64,000 bases of DNA from Pseudoalteromonas carrageenovora IAM 12662. GTDB lineage: Bacteria > Pseudomonadota > Gammaproteobacteria > Enterobacterales > Alteromonadaceae. The notes beneath the pieces were generated by a model. That model was not told where the DNA came from. It worked only from the letters and a program-made list of their open reading frames with translations, and made no database searches. Numbering within the stretch: position 1 is the first letter of the stretch; each line of letters opens with the position of its first letter. The position numbers were made by a program, and so were the translations under genes. The stretch covers positions 62,001 through 126,000 of the forward strand of contig NZ_LT965930.1 of assembly GCF_900239935.1 (NCBI RefSeq). Direction: 5' to 3'. Below are positions 9,879-17,646 of this stretch, one piece after another.

Positions 9879-10841
9879 ATGAGCAGTAAAAATTCTTCAA
9901 AAATTGTTTTCGCCAATAAGCTATTACATGCGGGATATTCGCTAGAGATTAATGAGCAGCGATTAATAAATCTCGCGTTGTCTAAAATCAATTCCAAAAA
10001 GTCTAACCCAGGACAAATTGTTATTTATCCAACGGAATATGCCCAGTGTTTTGGCCTCAGTAAGCGCAGCGTTTATGAGCAGCTGAGTTCTGCCGCAAAG
10101 TCACTCCAAGATAAATCCGTCACTATTTTAGACGATAGCGGTGAAGCGGTATCAATCCCGTGGGTGAGCAATGCTACATACGAAAAGGTGAAAAATCAGG
10201 GCTCGTTTATCACACTGGAGTTTTCAGAAGCTATCGAGCCGTATATTTTTAATATAGAGGGTAATTTCACAGAGTTATTTTTTCATAACACAGTAAAATT
10301 AAACAGTCTGGCATCACTTCGATTGTATGGACTCCTAAACGAGGTGCGAAATTACCACAATTACAAACGGCAGGGCGCGGTAGTTGTGAATTTTCAATTA
10401 CCAGAGATGAAACAGAAATTATTTTTATCCGAATCATACGGCGCATGGCGGGATTTTAAGTCGCGTGTATTGTTACCTGCTATTGAAAAAATCAATGCCC
10501 ACACAGATATATGCGTAAAGTTTAAGCCAAAAAAAATGGGCAATTGTATTACTGCGATTGAGTTTGCGTACAGCACTCAATGCCCTAGTAAAAGTGAACA
10601 TATAGCTAGGCCGAGGTTAGCTCGTCGGCCGAAGGTAAAAAAGGGCTCGCATGAAGAAGGGGTATGGGCTCGGGTTAACCTCAATCGATTAGGAGGCTAT
10701 GAGCTATCAAACCAAAACGAAAACCCCGCTTTTAGATTGGCAAAAGCCGATATAAGGCGCTGTATAACGTATGCAAAAATCATTGGTGACGATAAAGCTA
10801 AGTCGTATTACTCTAAACAGTTGAATAAAAAACAACCATAA
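9879..10841 (+). CDS. rep: Replication initiation protein, Rep_3 family
   Basis: A 320-residue initiator with two tandem winged-helix domains, like RepB/RepE/Pi of iteron plasmids. The N-terminal block NEQRLINLALSKI and a QCFGLSKRSVYEQLSSAAKSL helix-turn-helix lie in the first domain. LASLRLYGLLNEV and the Q/LP.MK.KL linker lead into the second domain (about 165-240). It should bind the iterons upstream and load the host replication machinery. The gaggtagagag Shine-Dalgarno supports the start. The last ~80 residues are basic and not characteristic of the family. It shows that this replicon copies itself like a plasmid. Confidence 0.9.
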   Translation: MSSKNSSKIVFANKLLHAGYSLEINEQRLINLALSKINSKKSNPGQIVIYPTEYAQCFGLSKRSVYEQLSSAAKSLQDKSVTILDDSGEAVSIPWVSNATYEKVKNQGSFITLEFSEAIEPYIFNIEGNFTELFFHNTVKLNSLASLRLYGLLNEVRNYHNYKRQGAVVVNFQLPEMKQKLFLSESYGAWRDFKSRVLLPAIEKINAHTDICVKFKPKKMGNCITAIEFAYSTQCPSKSEHIARPRLARRPKVKKGSHEEGVWARVNLNRLGGYELSNQNENPAFRLAKADIRRCITYAKIIGDDKAKSYYSKQLNKKQP

Positions 10842-10865
10842 CGCCTTAATGTTTATACTACTGCA

Positions 10866-11744
10866 TTACGAGTAAAACATTTTATTAATTTCTTCACACA
10901 ATTTAGTTCGGTATATTATTGAGTCACGCAGCAGCTCGGCATTGCTCTCACTGAGGAGTGGTGCTCGTGTCTTCTTGTCAAAACGTTGCGGCATTTCCTC
11001 AAATAACTGTTCGTGGAGTCGTTTTATATCATCAAAAATTTTGACCGACTGAGAGAATAAAAAAATCTTACTGTAATCGCGATTTCTCAACGAGGCCAAA
11101 TATTTTAGTAAAATGACCTGTCGTGCAGTTTTATTTTTAAATGAATGCTCAATTTCAATTGCTGCAATAGAGCCATCTAAGAGTCGCACAGCACCATCCA
11201 CCGTTCGTGTATCAGATAGGTTATTAATACGTTTAAATTCAGGCTCGGTAATGAATCCACTCCACATTGGGGCGTACGTTTCATCACTGTGATAATTATG
11301 TACACCGCGCAGCATGACAAATGCGTTAATCAGATTATGCATTATATTATTTTGATTGAACTGCAAAGCGGGGTTTCTATTCGCTCTAAAATGTATGTCG
11401 ATGCCCATTAACTCCTCGGCAAATTTGGCAGCAGTATAGGTAGGCACATAGACGCGCCCATCAGGGCTGCGATGTGTTTTTACTACACGCAGTAAACCAT
11501 CTTTTTCTAGCCGGTTTAAATGCTCTAATGCTAACCGATGATTGATGCCATATAACCAACGAATAATCCCTGGTGTAACAATAGAAAACCGAATTGCAAT
11601 AAGAACCGATAGCTTGGTCCTGTTAACCCCTTTTTGATGGTTATTTGCGCCTGCACAATACCGCATATCAATATCAAAATAGCGGGGGTAGTGAGTATGA
11701 AGAGTGTTTTTCGTTTCTAAATTTTTTGATGGTTGCTGAGTCAA
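10866..11744 (-). CDS. Winged-helix / nuclease-like plasmid protein (replication-relaxation-like)
   Basis: The 292-residue product has a winged HTH at about 45-90 (ITPGIIRWLYGINHRLALEH, then LNRLEKDGLLR) followed by an alpha/beta domain containing DGAVRLLDGSIAAIEIEHS. That D...ExE arrangement resembles the PD-(D/E)XK-like fold of replication-relaxation and mobilisation-associated plasmid proteins. It converges on rep with only 25 bp between stops. A role in plasmid mobilisation or copy control is inferred from family resemblance and position. The exact family needs a profile search. Confidence 0.5.
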   Translation of the reverse strand: MTQQPSKNLETKNTLHTHYPRYFDIDMRYCAGANNHQKGVNRTKLSVLIAIRFSIVTPGIIRWLYGINHRLALEHLNRLEKDGLLRVVKTHRSPDGRVYVPTYTAAKFAEELMGIDIHFRANRNPALQFNQNNIMHNLINAFVMLRGVHNYHSDETYAPMWSGFITEPEFKRINNLSDTRTVDGAVRLLDGSIAAIEIEHSFKNKTARQVILLKYLASLRNRDYSKIFLFSQSVKIFDDIKRLHEQLFEEMPQRFDKKTRAPLLSESNAELLRDSIIYRTKLCEEINKMFYS

Positions 11745-12555
11745 TTCACAAAATCCTTTTGGTGAGTTAATTATTAAAATTAACTAGTACCGCAACACAA
11801 AAATTATCATCATTTTATAATTATATTGCCGTTTTTCATTCCGAGATGCTTTGACAGCATGCACGGAATCATTGTCGCGATAATTATCGCAACAAAGCCG
11901 CTTTCAGCGGATGGCCTCGTCGCTGCGCTACTCAACCATAGGGCCTAAAACGCCCGCCAGCTCTGGTGTTGCTCCGCAACGAGCTGGCTCAACGCGCTAT
12001 CGCGCTAGCGTTGTAGACCCTGCGCGAATGTACCGTGCTCCGCCCTGTACCAACCGCCATACTGCCGCTACAGACAATGCGATGGGTGCCCCATTATCCG
12101 CATTTTTCTTCGCTTTTATTTTCTACGAAAATAGATGGTTCGATATCAATTTGTGCCAAATTTTAATCGAATTTCGCTGATGCGAAACACTATCGCGGTT
12201 GGTACAGGCCAGCCTGTACATTCGCGCAACTCCATGTGTCTGCGGCTTCGCCTACAACACATTACGCGCTTGTTGGTCTCATTCTGAGACACTTTTATTT
12301 GCAGTTTTTCGTGCCGAAAAATGCCGTTTTAAAACCTGTCTTGCAGACAAAAACCGCCTTTAAAATAAACTAATTAATGTGTTTTTTAGAAAAGAATAAA
12401 GGGTTCTTACTTAATAAAATTAGGTGGAATAAGGGAAAGGTTAATTACTTAATTCAAACCGTTTGTTGCTGAGCTGCGCAGTCAAACATGTTTGATTTTT
12501 ATCACGAAATCATTAAATTTGAAAGCAGAAATTAATGATTAAGAGGGTTTAAAAA
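11745..12555. other. GC-rich palindromic non-coding block, candidate oriT or secondary origin
   Basis: About 11,870-12,290 is clearly more GC-rich than its surroundings. It is crowded with inverted repeats: GCGATAATTATCGC near 11,877, CCAGCTC...GAGCTGG near 11,960, and a long imperfect pair at 12021-12057 / 12194-12229 sharing TGCGCGAATGTAC and CTGTACCAACCGC. The open frame across it (11911-12180) is of low-complexity composition and lacks a ribosome site. The structure suggests an origin of transfer or a single-strand-folding element, but no nic consensus was recognised. Confidence 0.45.
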
Positions 12556-12756
12556 ATGAAAAATAATGACGCTAATGATATTGCTATTAATCCAACAACA
12601 GGATTACCTATCACAAATGCGAGCGCTAATATCGTAGATGTTGGTGGCAATGTGATAGGCCAGCCAGACAGAGTAATGACCGTTTATGAAATTGAAGAGT
12701 CGATAGGAGATTCTATAGAGCACGATTATTTTGATGCATTTGATGACGGTTTTTAA
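12556..12756 (+). CDS. Small acidic hypothetical protein (66 aa)
   Basis: Not recognised. Highly acidic with no hydrophobic segment; gaggg lies upstream of the ATG. Its TAA stop overlaps the ATG of the next gene (TAATG), so the two are translationally coupled and probably act together. Confidence 0.55.
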   Translation: MKNNDANDIAINPTTGLPITNASANIVDVGGNVIGQPDRVMTVYEIEESIGDSIEHDYFDAFDDGF

Positions 12757-13001
12757 TGTCCAAAATTTTTAAAGCTTTTAGCCAATACCGAATAGAAGCT
12801 GCCTATTCGATTATCGCATTGAGTGGCTCAGGGGTACTGTTTTTACAGTACCAATCGACTCAAAACTTTGCCTGGTTTATCGCTCTAAGTTTGTTTTGCA
12901 CTAAAATGTCTATTGGTATAATTAACTATGAGCAATATCGCCAAAGTAATAAGCATAGTATGAAAGCTATGCTGCTATATTTGTTATTTAAATTTGTATA
13001 A
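12756..13001 (+). CDS. Small two-segment membrane protein (81 aa)
   Basis: Two hydrophobic segments (about residues 15-32 and 36-55) with basic flanks. Translationally coupled to the acidic 66-aa protein. An acidic partner plus a small membrane protein on a plasmid could be an exclusion, maintenance or toxin/antidote pair, but no known family was recognised. Confidence 0.55.
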   Translation: MSKIFKAFSQYRIEAAYSIIALSGSGVLFLQYQSTQNFAWFIALSLFCTKMSIGIINYEQYRQSNKHSMKAMLLYLLFKFV

Positions 13002-13025
13002 ACCTGTTTATTTGTCCTTAAAGTA

Positions 13026-13060
13026 AAGCGCTCCGAGTTAATCAGGGCGCTTTTTTGTTG
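13026..13060 (+). terminator. Rho-independent terminator
   Basis: AAGCGC...GCGCTT stem with an imperfect inner part, followed by a T-run, shortly after the stop of the 81-aa gene. Confidence 0.7.
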
Positions 13061-13289
13061 AAAGCATTAATTAGACTGTCACCATATAAAAAAGATAAAG
13101 GTTTATATAAAAATGAGTTTTTAAAACTATTAAATACTCCTGAATAGGAGAGGATAACTTAGAGGGGAGTTGGTTCAATGAGTTGATAGACATGCAAAAA
13201 TACATACCTACCAACCACAAGGAATATACAAATTAGTTTTCATATACCTCTGCTTACGCAAAGGGTAAAAATTAGTAGTTACAATTGCA

Positions 13290-13769
13290 AACTAAATTTT
13301 CTTTACTACAGTGTTTTGTCGCTCACCCCCGCTAAAGCGGGGAAACCAATTTAGCAGCACGACAGTCTAACTAAACTTTTTTTACTACAGTGTTTTGTCG
13401 CTCACCCCCGCTAAAGCGGGGAAACCAATTTAGCAGCACGACAGTCTAACTAAACTTTTTTTACTACAGTGTTTTGTCGCTCACCCCCGCTAAAGCGGGG
13501 AAACCAATTTAGCAGCACGACAGTCTAACTAAACTTTTTTTACTACAGTGTTTTGTCGCTCACCCCCGCCAAAGCGGGGAAACCAATTTAGTAGCACGAC
13601 TGTCTAACTAAATTTTTTTTACTACAGTGTATTGTCGCTCACCCCCGCCAAAGCGGGGAAACCAATTTAGCAGCACGACTGTCTAACTAAATTTTTTACT
13701 ACGGCATTTGCCGTTCACCCCCGCCAAAGCGGGGAACCCAACTTAGTAGCACAACAGGCTAACTAATTT
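13290..13769. repeat. Six tandem ~79-bp direct repeats with a hairpin core
   Basis: Copies begin every 79 bp (the cagtg/ttttgtcgc block recurs at 13311, 13390, 13469, 13548 and 13627), and a shorter, diverged sixth copy lies near 13704. Each has a perfect hairpin, CCCCGC-(T/C)AAA-GCGGGG, with TGTCG and CGACA nearby in inverted orientation. The first three units are essentially identical; units 4-6 change the loop and a few other bases. The rest of the unit is conserved too, unlike CRISPR spacers. Likely roles are partition or iteron-like protein binding; unknown. Confidence 0.9.
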
Positions 13770-14135
13770 TTATGAACTAATTGTATTTTTTATTCTTCTC
13801 CATTTACCACGGAGACTGCAGAGGAATAACATTGCTAACCTCTTATGTTTCGAACTTTAAATGCTCCTGTTTTATAATGCAAGCCTTTTATTGTTTTTAA
13901 TTTAAAAATAACTCGAACGGCAATATTTGTAGGTTTTTAATGGTTTTTCGAAGAAGATAGGTGTTTTTTGTTGCAAGATGATAATTTGAGTTAAGACGTT
14001 TTATTAACCTAAAAGCAAAATTACACTGTGTTTTTTTAATTGTTTTTAAATAAAGATATGCGAGGAATGCTTGTTAAGTATTTAAAGTTATATGTTAAAT
14101 GTTGCTTTAAATATTGAGACGAACGTTTTTATATA
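13770..14135. other. AT-rich non-coding gap
   Basis: About 370 bp with no supported gene, between the tandem repeats and the terminator of the 256-aa gene. Confidence 0.5.
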
Positions 14136-14137
14136 AA

Positions 14138-14154
14138 GGGAGCATTTCGCTCCC
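14138..14154 (-). terminator. Terminator of the 256-aa gene
   Basis: GGGAGC / GCTCCC 6-bp stem with a 5-nt loop, followed on the minus strand by a T-rich run. It is 60 bp after the minus-strand stop at 14216. Confidence 0.6.
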
Positions 14155-14215
14155 TGATATCAGTAATACGATTCATGAAACAATAGAGCAAGTAAAGCCT
14201 GCAAATTTACGATAG

Positions 14216-14986
14216 CTACATTTCTAATTCCCAGCTTATCAGGGTAGAGCGAACCATATCTATTACGATATATAGTGAACGTTGTGACTTAATATGTATG
14301 AAGTCTGGATCTGCGGTAATTTCGCGCTCACAGTCACTAGATTCATATATTGGACAATTTGATTCGTACCACATTTCATAAGAAGTTTCACCAATTTCGT
14401 CTTCATAGATTGTATCTATTAGGTCATACTCAAAAATACGTAAGCTAAACTTATTAAGCATATCGCAGAAGAGGTCTGCATTGCTTTCGGTTGCAGCCAA
14501 TGGTGACGGCCATAGCTTAGTACCATTTCCATTATCCTGAATGAAAACTTCGTTTGCAGGATAAATAAATGTATCTGCCTGTCCACTATTCTTGTCTACC
14601 ATTTCCTCAAACTCAATTAGCTGCGAGTTATATATTGTATTAGTGAAATTTACCTCCCCCTTTTCTTCATCTTCATCTAATGACTCATCTTGTTCATCTG
14701 ACTGTTCACAACTTTCTTCGGTCATTGCTTCAGACGATGCTTGTTCTGCACCTAATGCTGCTTCTGGTAACGCTAGAACGTCCTCGTTTAAGGATGCATT
14801 TTGTCCATAATCGTTAGACGACAAAGCCTTTAATGCTTGCTCCCAAGTTAAATTCATTTCACTTTGAGCAATTTCATCGAGTGCTTGATTTAAAGGAATT
14901 GCCTTTGCTTTTTTTAGTTTTTTTGCGTCTTTTTTGGCGCGAGAAATAGACAGGCCAGAAGGAAAGTATTGTTCTAACTGATTCAT
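14216..14986 (-). CDS. Hypothetical acidic protein (256 aa)
   Basis: Function not recognised. The N-terminus (about 10-60) is a basic helical motif, SRAKKDAKKLKKAKAIPLNQ then ALDEIA...LTWEQALKAL, a short module I associate with small plasmid/phage proteins. It is followed by a very acidic linker (about 90-110, runs of D/E) and a 150-residue C-terminal domain. It may bind nucleic acid through the basic N-terminus, but this is inference. Confidence 0.55.
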   Translation of the reverse strand: MNQLEQYFPSGLSISRAKKDAKKLKKAKAIPLNQALDEIAQSEMNLTWEQALKALSSNDYGQNASLNEDVLALPEAALGAEQASSEAMTEESCEQSDEQDESLDEDEEKGEVNFTNTIYNSQLIEFEEMVDKNSGQADTFIYPANEVFIQDNGNGTKLWPSPLAATESNADLFCDMLNKFSLRIFEYDLIDTIYEDEIGETSYEMWYESNCPIYESSDCEREITADPDFIHIKSQRSLYIVIDMVRSTLISWELEM

Positions 14987-15470
14987 AGAGTAAACCTTAA
15001 ATATGCTTACGTCCGCCCACTAACATTACGCATGTTAAATGTTTAACTATTTTTATTCGTGAGTATGATTATCCGACAGGACTACGCTTAAAGTGGGCGA
15101 AACGAACTCATCAAGGAAGCTCAGGAGGATTATTCAATAAATTAAGTAAGATCGCAACATGTTTTAATTAAATAAAGCCAATTTCGCTGAACTTTGTAAT
15201 TTTCGAAAAGTTACATACGTTGAGTTAACGATCCATTTTGCAACATTTAAAGCTAGTAAAGGTGCTTCATCAGACTAAAATAACTGAGTCTTTTAAATAA
15301 GTTATGACGGGTTTTTATCACTAAAAGCCGAAGTTTTCCCTGATTCTTACATTTACAAAGCATCCCTACTTTTAATACCATGTATTGCTAATTAACACTC
15401 AAAAATCCACGACCTTTGCGGTATGATAAACCAATAATTTATATTGATATTTTTGCCTGGGAGAGGTTCC
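14987..15470. other. Non-coding gap between divergent genes
   Basis: About 480 bp holding the promoters of the minus-strand 256-aa gene and the plus-strand DUF1016 gene. No further element recognised. Confidence 0.5.
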
Positions 15471-16538
15471 TTGGACTCAGCACCTAAAAAGCACACTACT
15501 CAAATAAACAGCCCTAGCACTTCCAATAGTGCATTACTAAGCGATATCAAGTCGGTAATCGTAGAAGCGCGCGCCCTTGTTAGGCAAACAGTCAATAACA
15601 CAATGGTACATGCGTATTGGCAAATTGGACGTTTAATTGTAGAAGATGAGCAGCTAGGTAATACTCGTGCCCAATACGGTAAAAAAATACTTAAAAGCCT
15701 TTCCACTCAATTAACAGCAGAGCTTGGTAAAGGGTTTGATGTAACTAACTTGCGTAATATGAGGCGCTTTTATCTCGCGTTTGAAAAACAAGAGACACTG
15801 TCTCTCGAATTAAGTTGGTCGCATTATAATGTGCTTGCACGTATAGAAAATCCAGCTGCACGCTTATGGTATATGGAGGAGTCAGCAGAACAGCATTGGA
15901 GTGTCAGGGCACTAGAACGTCAGATTGGTACGCTTTATTACGAGCGATTACTTTCGAGTAAAAATAAACAACCTGTAGAGCAAGAGGCACAAGAAAAAAC
16001 ACAAGTATTGGTTGAGTCAGCAAAAGACTATCTGCGCGATCCTTACATTTTGGACTTTTTAAATCTACAAGATAAAAGCTATCAAGAAAATGAACTAGAG
16101 CAGGGCATAATAAATAACTTGCAACAATTTCTACTGGAACTAGGTAAAGGCTTTGCGTTTGTTGAGCGGCAAAAGCGCCTGCGCTTTGACGATGAAGACT
16201 TTTATATAGACCTCGTTTTTTACAATTTTAAGCTTAAGTGTTTTTTATTACTCGATCTAAAAATTGGCAAGCTTAAACATCAAGATGTAGGACAAATGGA
16301 TACATACATTCGTTTGTACGATGAGCGTTACACCAGCGAAGGTGATAACCCTACTATCGGCCTTGTTTTATGCAGTGAAAAAAGTGAAGCAGTAGTAAAA
16401 TACTCGGTACTGAGTGATCGAAAACAACTTTTTGCAGCAAAATATTTAGCTCACCTTCCCACCGAAGAAGAGCTTCGCATAGAGCTTCAAAAAGAGCGAG
16501 AGCGCGTTCAGGCACAGCTACGTAAGCAGCAAGAATAA
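15471..16538 (+). CDS. PD-(D/E)XK nuclease-domain protein, YhcG/DUF1016 family
   Basis: About 355 residues. The N-terminal DUF1016 domain is clear (IVEARALVRQTVNNTMVHAYW.IGR.I and FDVTNLRNMRRFYLAF). The C-terminal nuclease-like domain reads FYIDLVFYN...LLLDLKIGKL...DVGQMDTY. The usual catalytic ExK appears as DLK, with D replacing E, so activity is uncertain. The frame is open from 15444, but a TTG at 15471 preceded by gggagagg is the best start and gives the normal family length. Related proteins sit in mobile and restriction-modification-linked regions; no methylase or restriction gene is adjacent here. Confidence 0.8.
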   Translation: MDSAPKKHTTQINSPSTSNSALLSDIKSVIVEARALVRQTVNNTMVHAYWQIGRLIVEDEQLGNTRAQYGKKILKSLSTQLTAELGKGFDVTNLRNMRRFYLAFEKQETLSLELSWSHYNVLARIENPAARLWYMEESAEQHWSVRALERQIGTLYYERLLSSKNKQPVEQEAQEKTQVLVESAKDYLRDPYILDFLNLQDKSYQENELEQGIINNLQQFLLELGKGFAFVERQKRLRFDDEDFYIDLVFYNFKLKCFLLLDLKIGKLKHQDVGQMDTYIRLYDERYTSEGDNPTIGLVLCSEKSEAVVKYSVLSDRKQLFAAKYLAHLPTEEELRIELQKERERVQAQLRKQQE

Positions 16539-16628
16539 AACTAAATATAATAATGTAGTAATTCTGATAATTAATGTTTTTAGAGTCCAGGCTAATTTAT
16601 TAGAGCAGTCCGATAAGTAAAATCATAA

Positions 16629-16645
16629 TTTCCACATTGTGGAAA
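16629..16645. terminator. 17-bp palindrome between convergent genes
   Basis: TTTCCACA-T-TGTGGAAA lies between the convergent DUF1016 and Tus-like genes. The one-base loop makes a conventional hairpin strained, so it could be a terminator or a protein site. Confidence 0.35.
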
Positions 16646-16653
16646 AACTAAAG

Positions 16654-17514
16654 TCACAACGCGTAAAGACGATTGATCATATATTCGAGTTTGTTAAGTT
16701 TAGTATTTTTTTCGATGAAGTGTTTTAACTTTTTAATTTTTACTAGATGGTCACTAGCGACTATAAAAGGTAGATGCGCGTGGCGTAAAATACTGGGACT
16801 GTTATCTATGAACGAAATATTCGCCATAGGTGCTGGTGTTAGGGGCCTTTTTATTTTAATTAGCTCATTTTTTTTACGTTGTTGTACCAGGTGCAGTTCT
16901 TGTCCAACAAAGTAACACCACTCACTTTTTGTCACCCCTTTGGGCGGGTGTTTCATACTATTATTTAGATAATCACACATTTTTTCGTGAGTAAAACATT
17001 TAACGCTAAATTTATTACACCAACTAAAGCTAATTCTTCTTGTGTTTACTAGTGGAGGTAATATATGTCTGTAAACCTGTAAAGTAATAGCATTAGGGGC
17101 TACAGATTGAATAATTTCTCGTTTTTTTTCCGCTGTGATTTTTGATGAAGAAATAGCGTTTTTTATATTATCTTTATGGATATTACAGCTTTTTATAAGT
17201 GAAGAGAGTTTAGCTGAGTACTTTTCTTCTACTATTAATACTCCCGGTAATCTAAAAGGGTACTTTGCATTACTTTTTGCTACTGGATTAAATTGTTTAT
17301 ATGAGCTGATTATTTTGGTTTGTGCGGTAAAGCCGCTAATGTGTGATAGCTCTATTGGTTGATTATCTGCGACGGTTGAAGGCGATGAATATACTTGTGG
17401 GATAATAGTACAATTAGCACTGAGGGGTTCAATGCTATGCAACTCCTGATAAAGGTTATCAGTTAAATTTGTAAGAGCTGTAAAGTTTAAATCAACTTGA
17501 GTAAATAAATCCAT
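16654..17514 (-). CDS. tus: Tus-like replication terminator protein
   Basis: The 286-residue product aligns by eye with E. coli Tus (309 aa). RLPGVL at about 88-93, a NAITLQVYRHILPPL/ISFSWCNKF region matching Tus NAYRTLTVL/LRFGWANKH, and IKIKRPLTPAPMANI matching Tus LKIKRPVKVQPIARV all occur in order. Tus binds Ter DNA and blocks replication forks from one side. Two inverted Ter-like sites lie in the 130 bp upstream. One overlaps the ribosome site, as TerB overlaps the tus promoter in E. coli, so autoregulation is likely. Finding Tus on what appears to be an iteron plasmid next to a recombinase is unusual. Confidence 0.8.
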   Translation of the reverse strand: MDLFTQVDLNFTALTNLTDNLYQELHSIEPLSANCTIIPQVYSSPSTVADNQPIELSHISGFTAQTKIISSYKQFNPVAKSNAKYPFRLPGVLIVEEKYSAKLSSLIKSCNIHKDNIKNAISSSKITAEKKREIIQSVAPNAITLQVYRHILPPLVNTRRISFSWCNKFSVKCFTHEKMCDYLNNSMKHPPKGVTKSEWCYFVGQELHLVQQRKKNELIKIKRPLTPAPMANISFIDNSPSILRHAHLPFIVASDHLVKIKKLKHFIEKNTKLNKLEYMINRLYAL

Positions 17515-17516
17515 TT

Positions 17517-17534
17517 TTATACCATCATACTTTT
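17517..17534 (-). promoter_or_regulatory. Ter-like site 1 (minus strand), overlaps tus translation start region
   Basis: Minus strand reads AAGTATGATGGTATAAAA, an exact inverted copy of site 2. It matches E. coli Ter (AAGTATGTTGTAACTAAAG) at AAGTATG-TG and the A-rich end. Its 3' end lies 2 bases from the tus ATG. By E. coli polarity the blocking face points right, to higher coordinates. Confidence 0.65.
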
Positions 17535-17621
17535 ATCAATATAACGCATTTATATCTTTACTTATGATGGCTTATATAGAACCAAAGCTTATCATGCTAA
17601 AGATTGTTACGGTTTTCAAAT

Positions 17622-17639
17622 AAGTATGATGGTATAAAA
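17622..17639 (+). promoter_or_regulatory. Ter-like site 2 (plus strand)
   Basis: Plus strand reads AAGTATGATGGTATAAAA; with upstream bases AATAAGTATG it matches the first ten bases of E. coli TerB. By E. coli polarity the blocking face points left, toward site 1. A weaker, partial third match (TTATGATGG.TTATA) is at about 17562-17577. Confidence 0.65.
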
Positions 17640-17646
17640 AAGTGCT

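Noticed and set aside
11911..12180. 89-aa open frame in the GC-rich block
   Set aside because: No ribosome site, low-complexity composition, and it overlaps strong inverted repeats.
13290..13769. CRISPR array
   Set aside because: Although the hairpin core resembles a I-E repeat, the stretches between cores are conserved among units, and no cas genes are present in the window. Treated as tandem repeats.
13290..13769. Integron attC sites in the tandem repeats
   Set aside because: GTCTAAC resembles one attC box, but no matching GTTRRRY partner box occurs in the right place.
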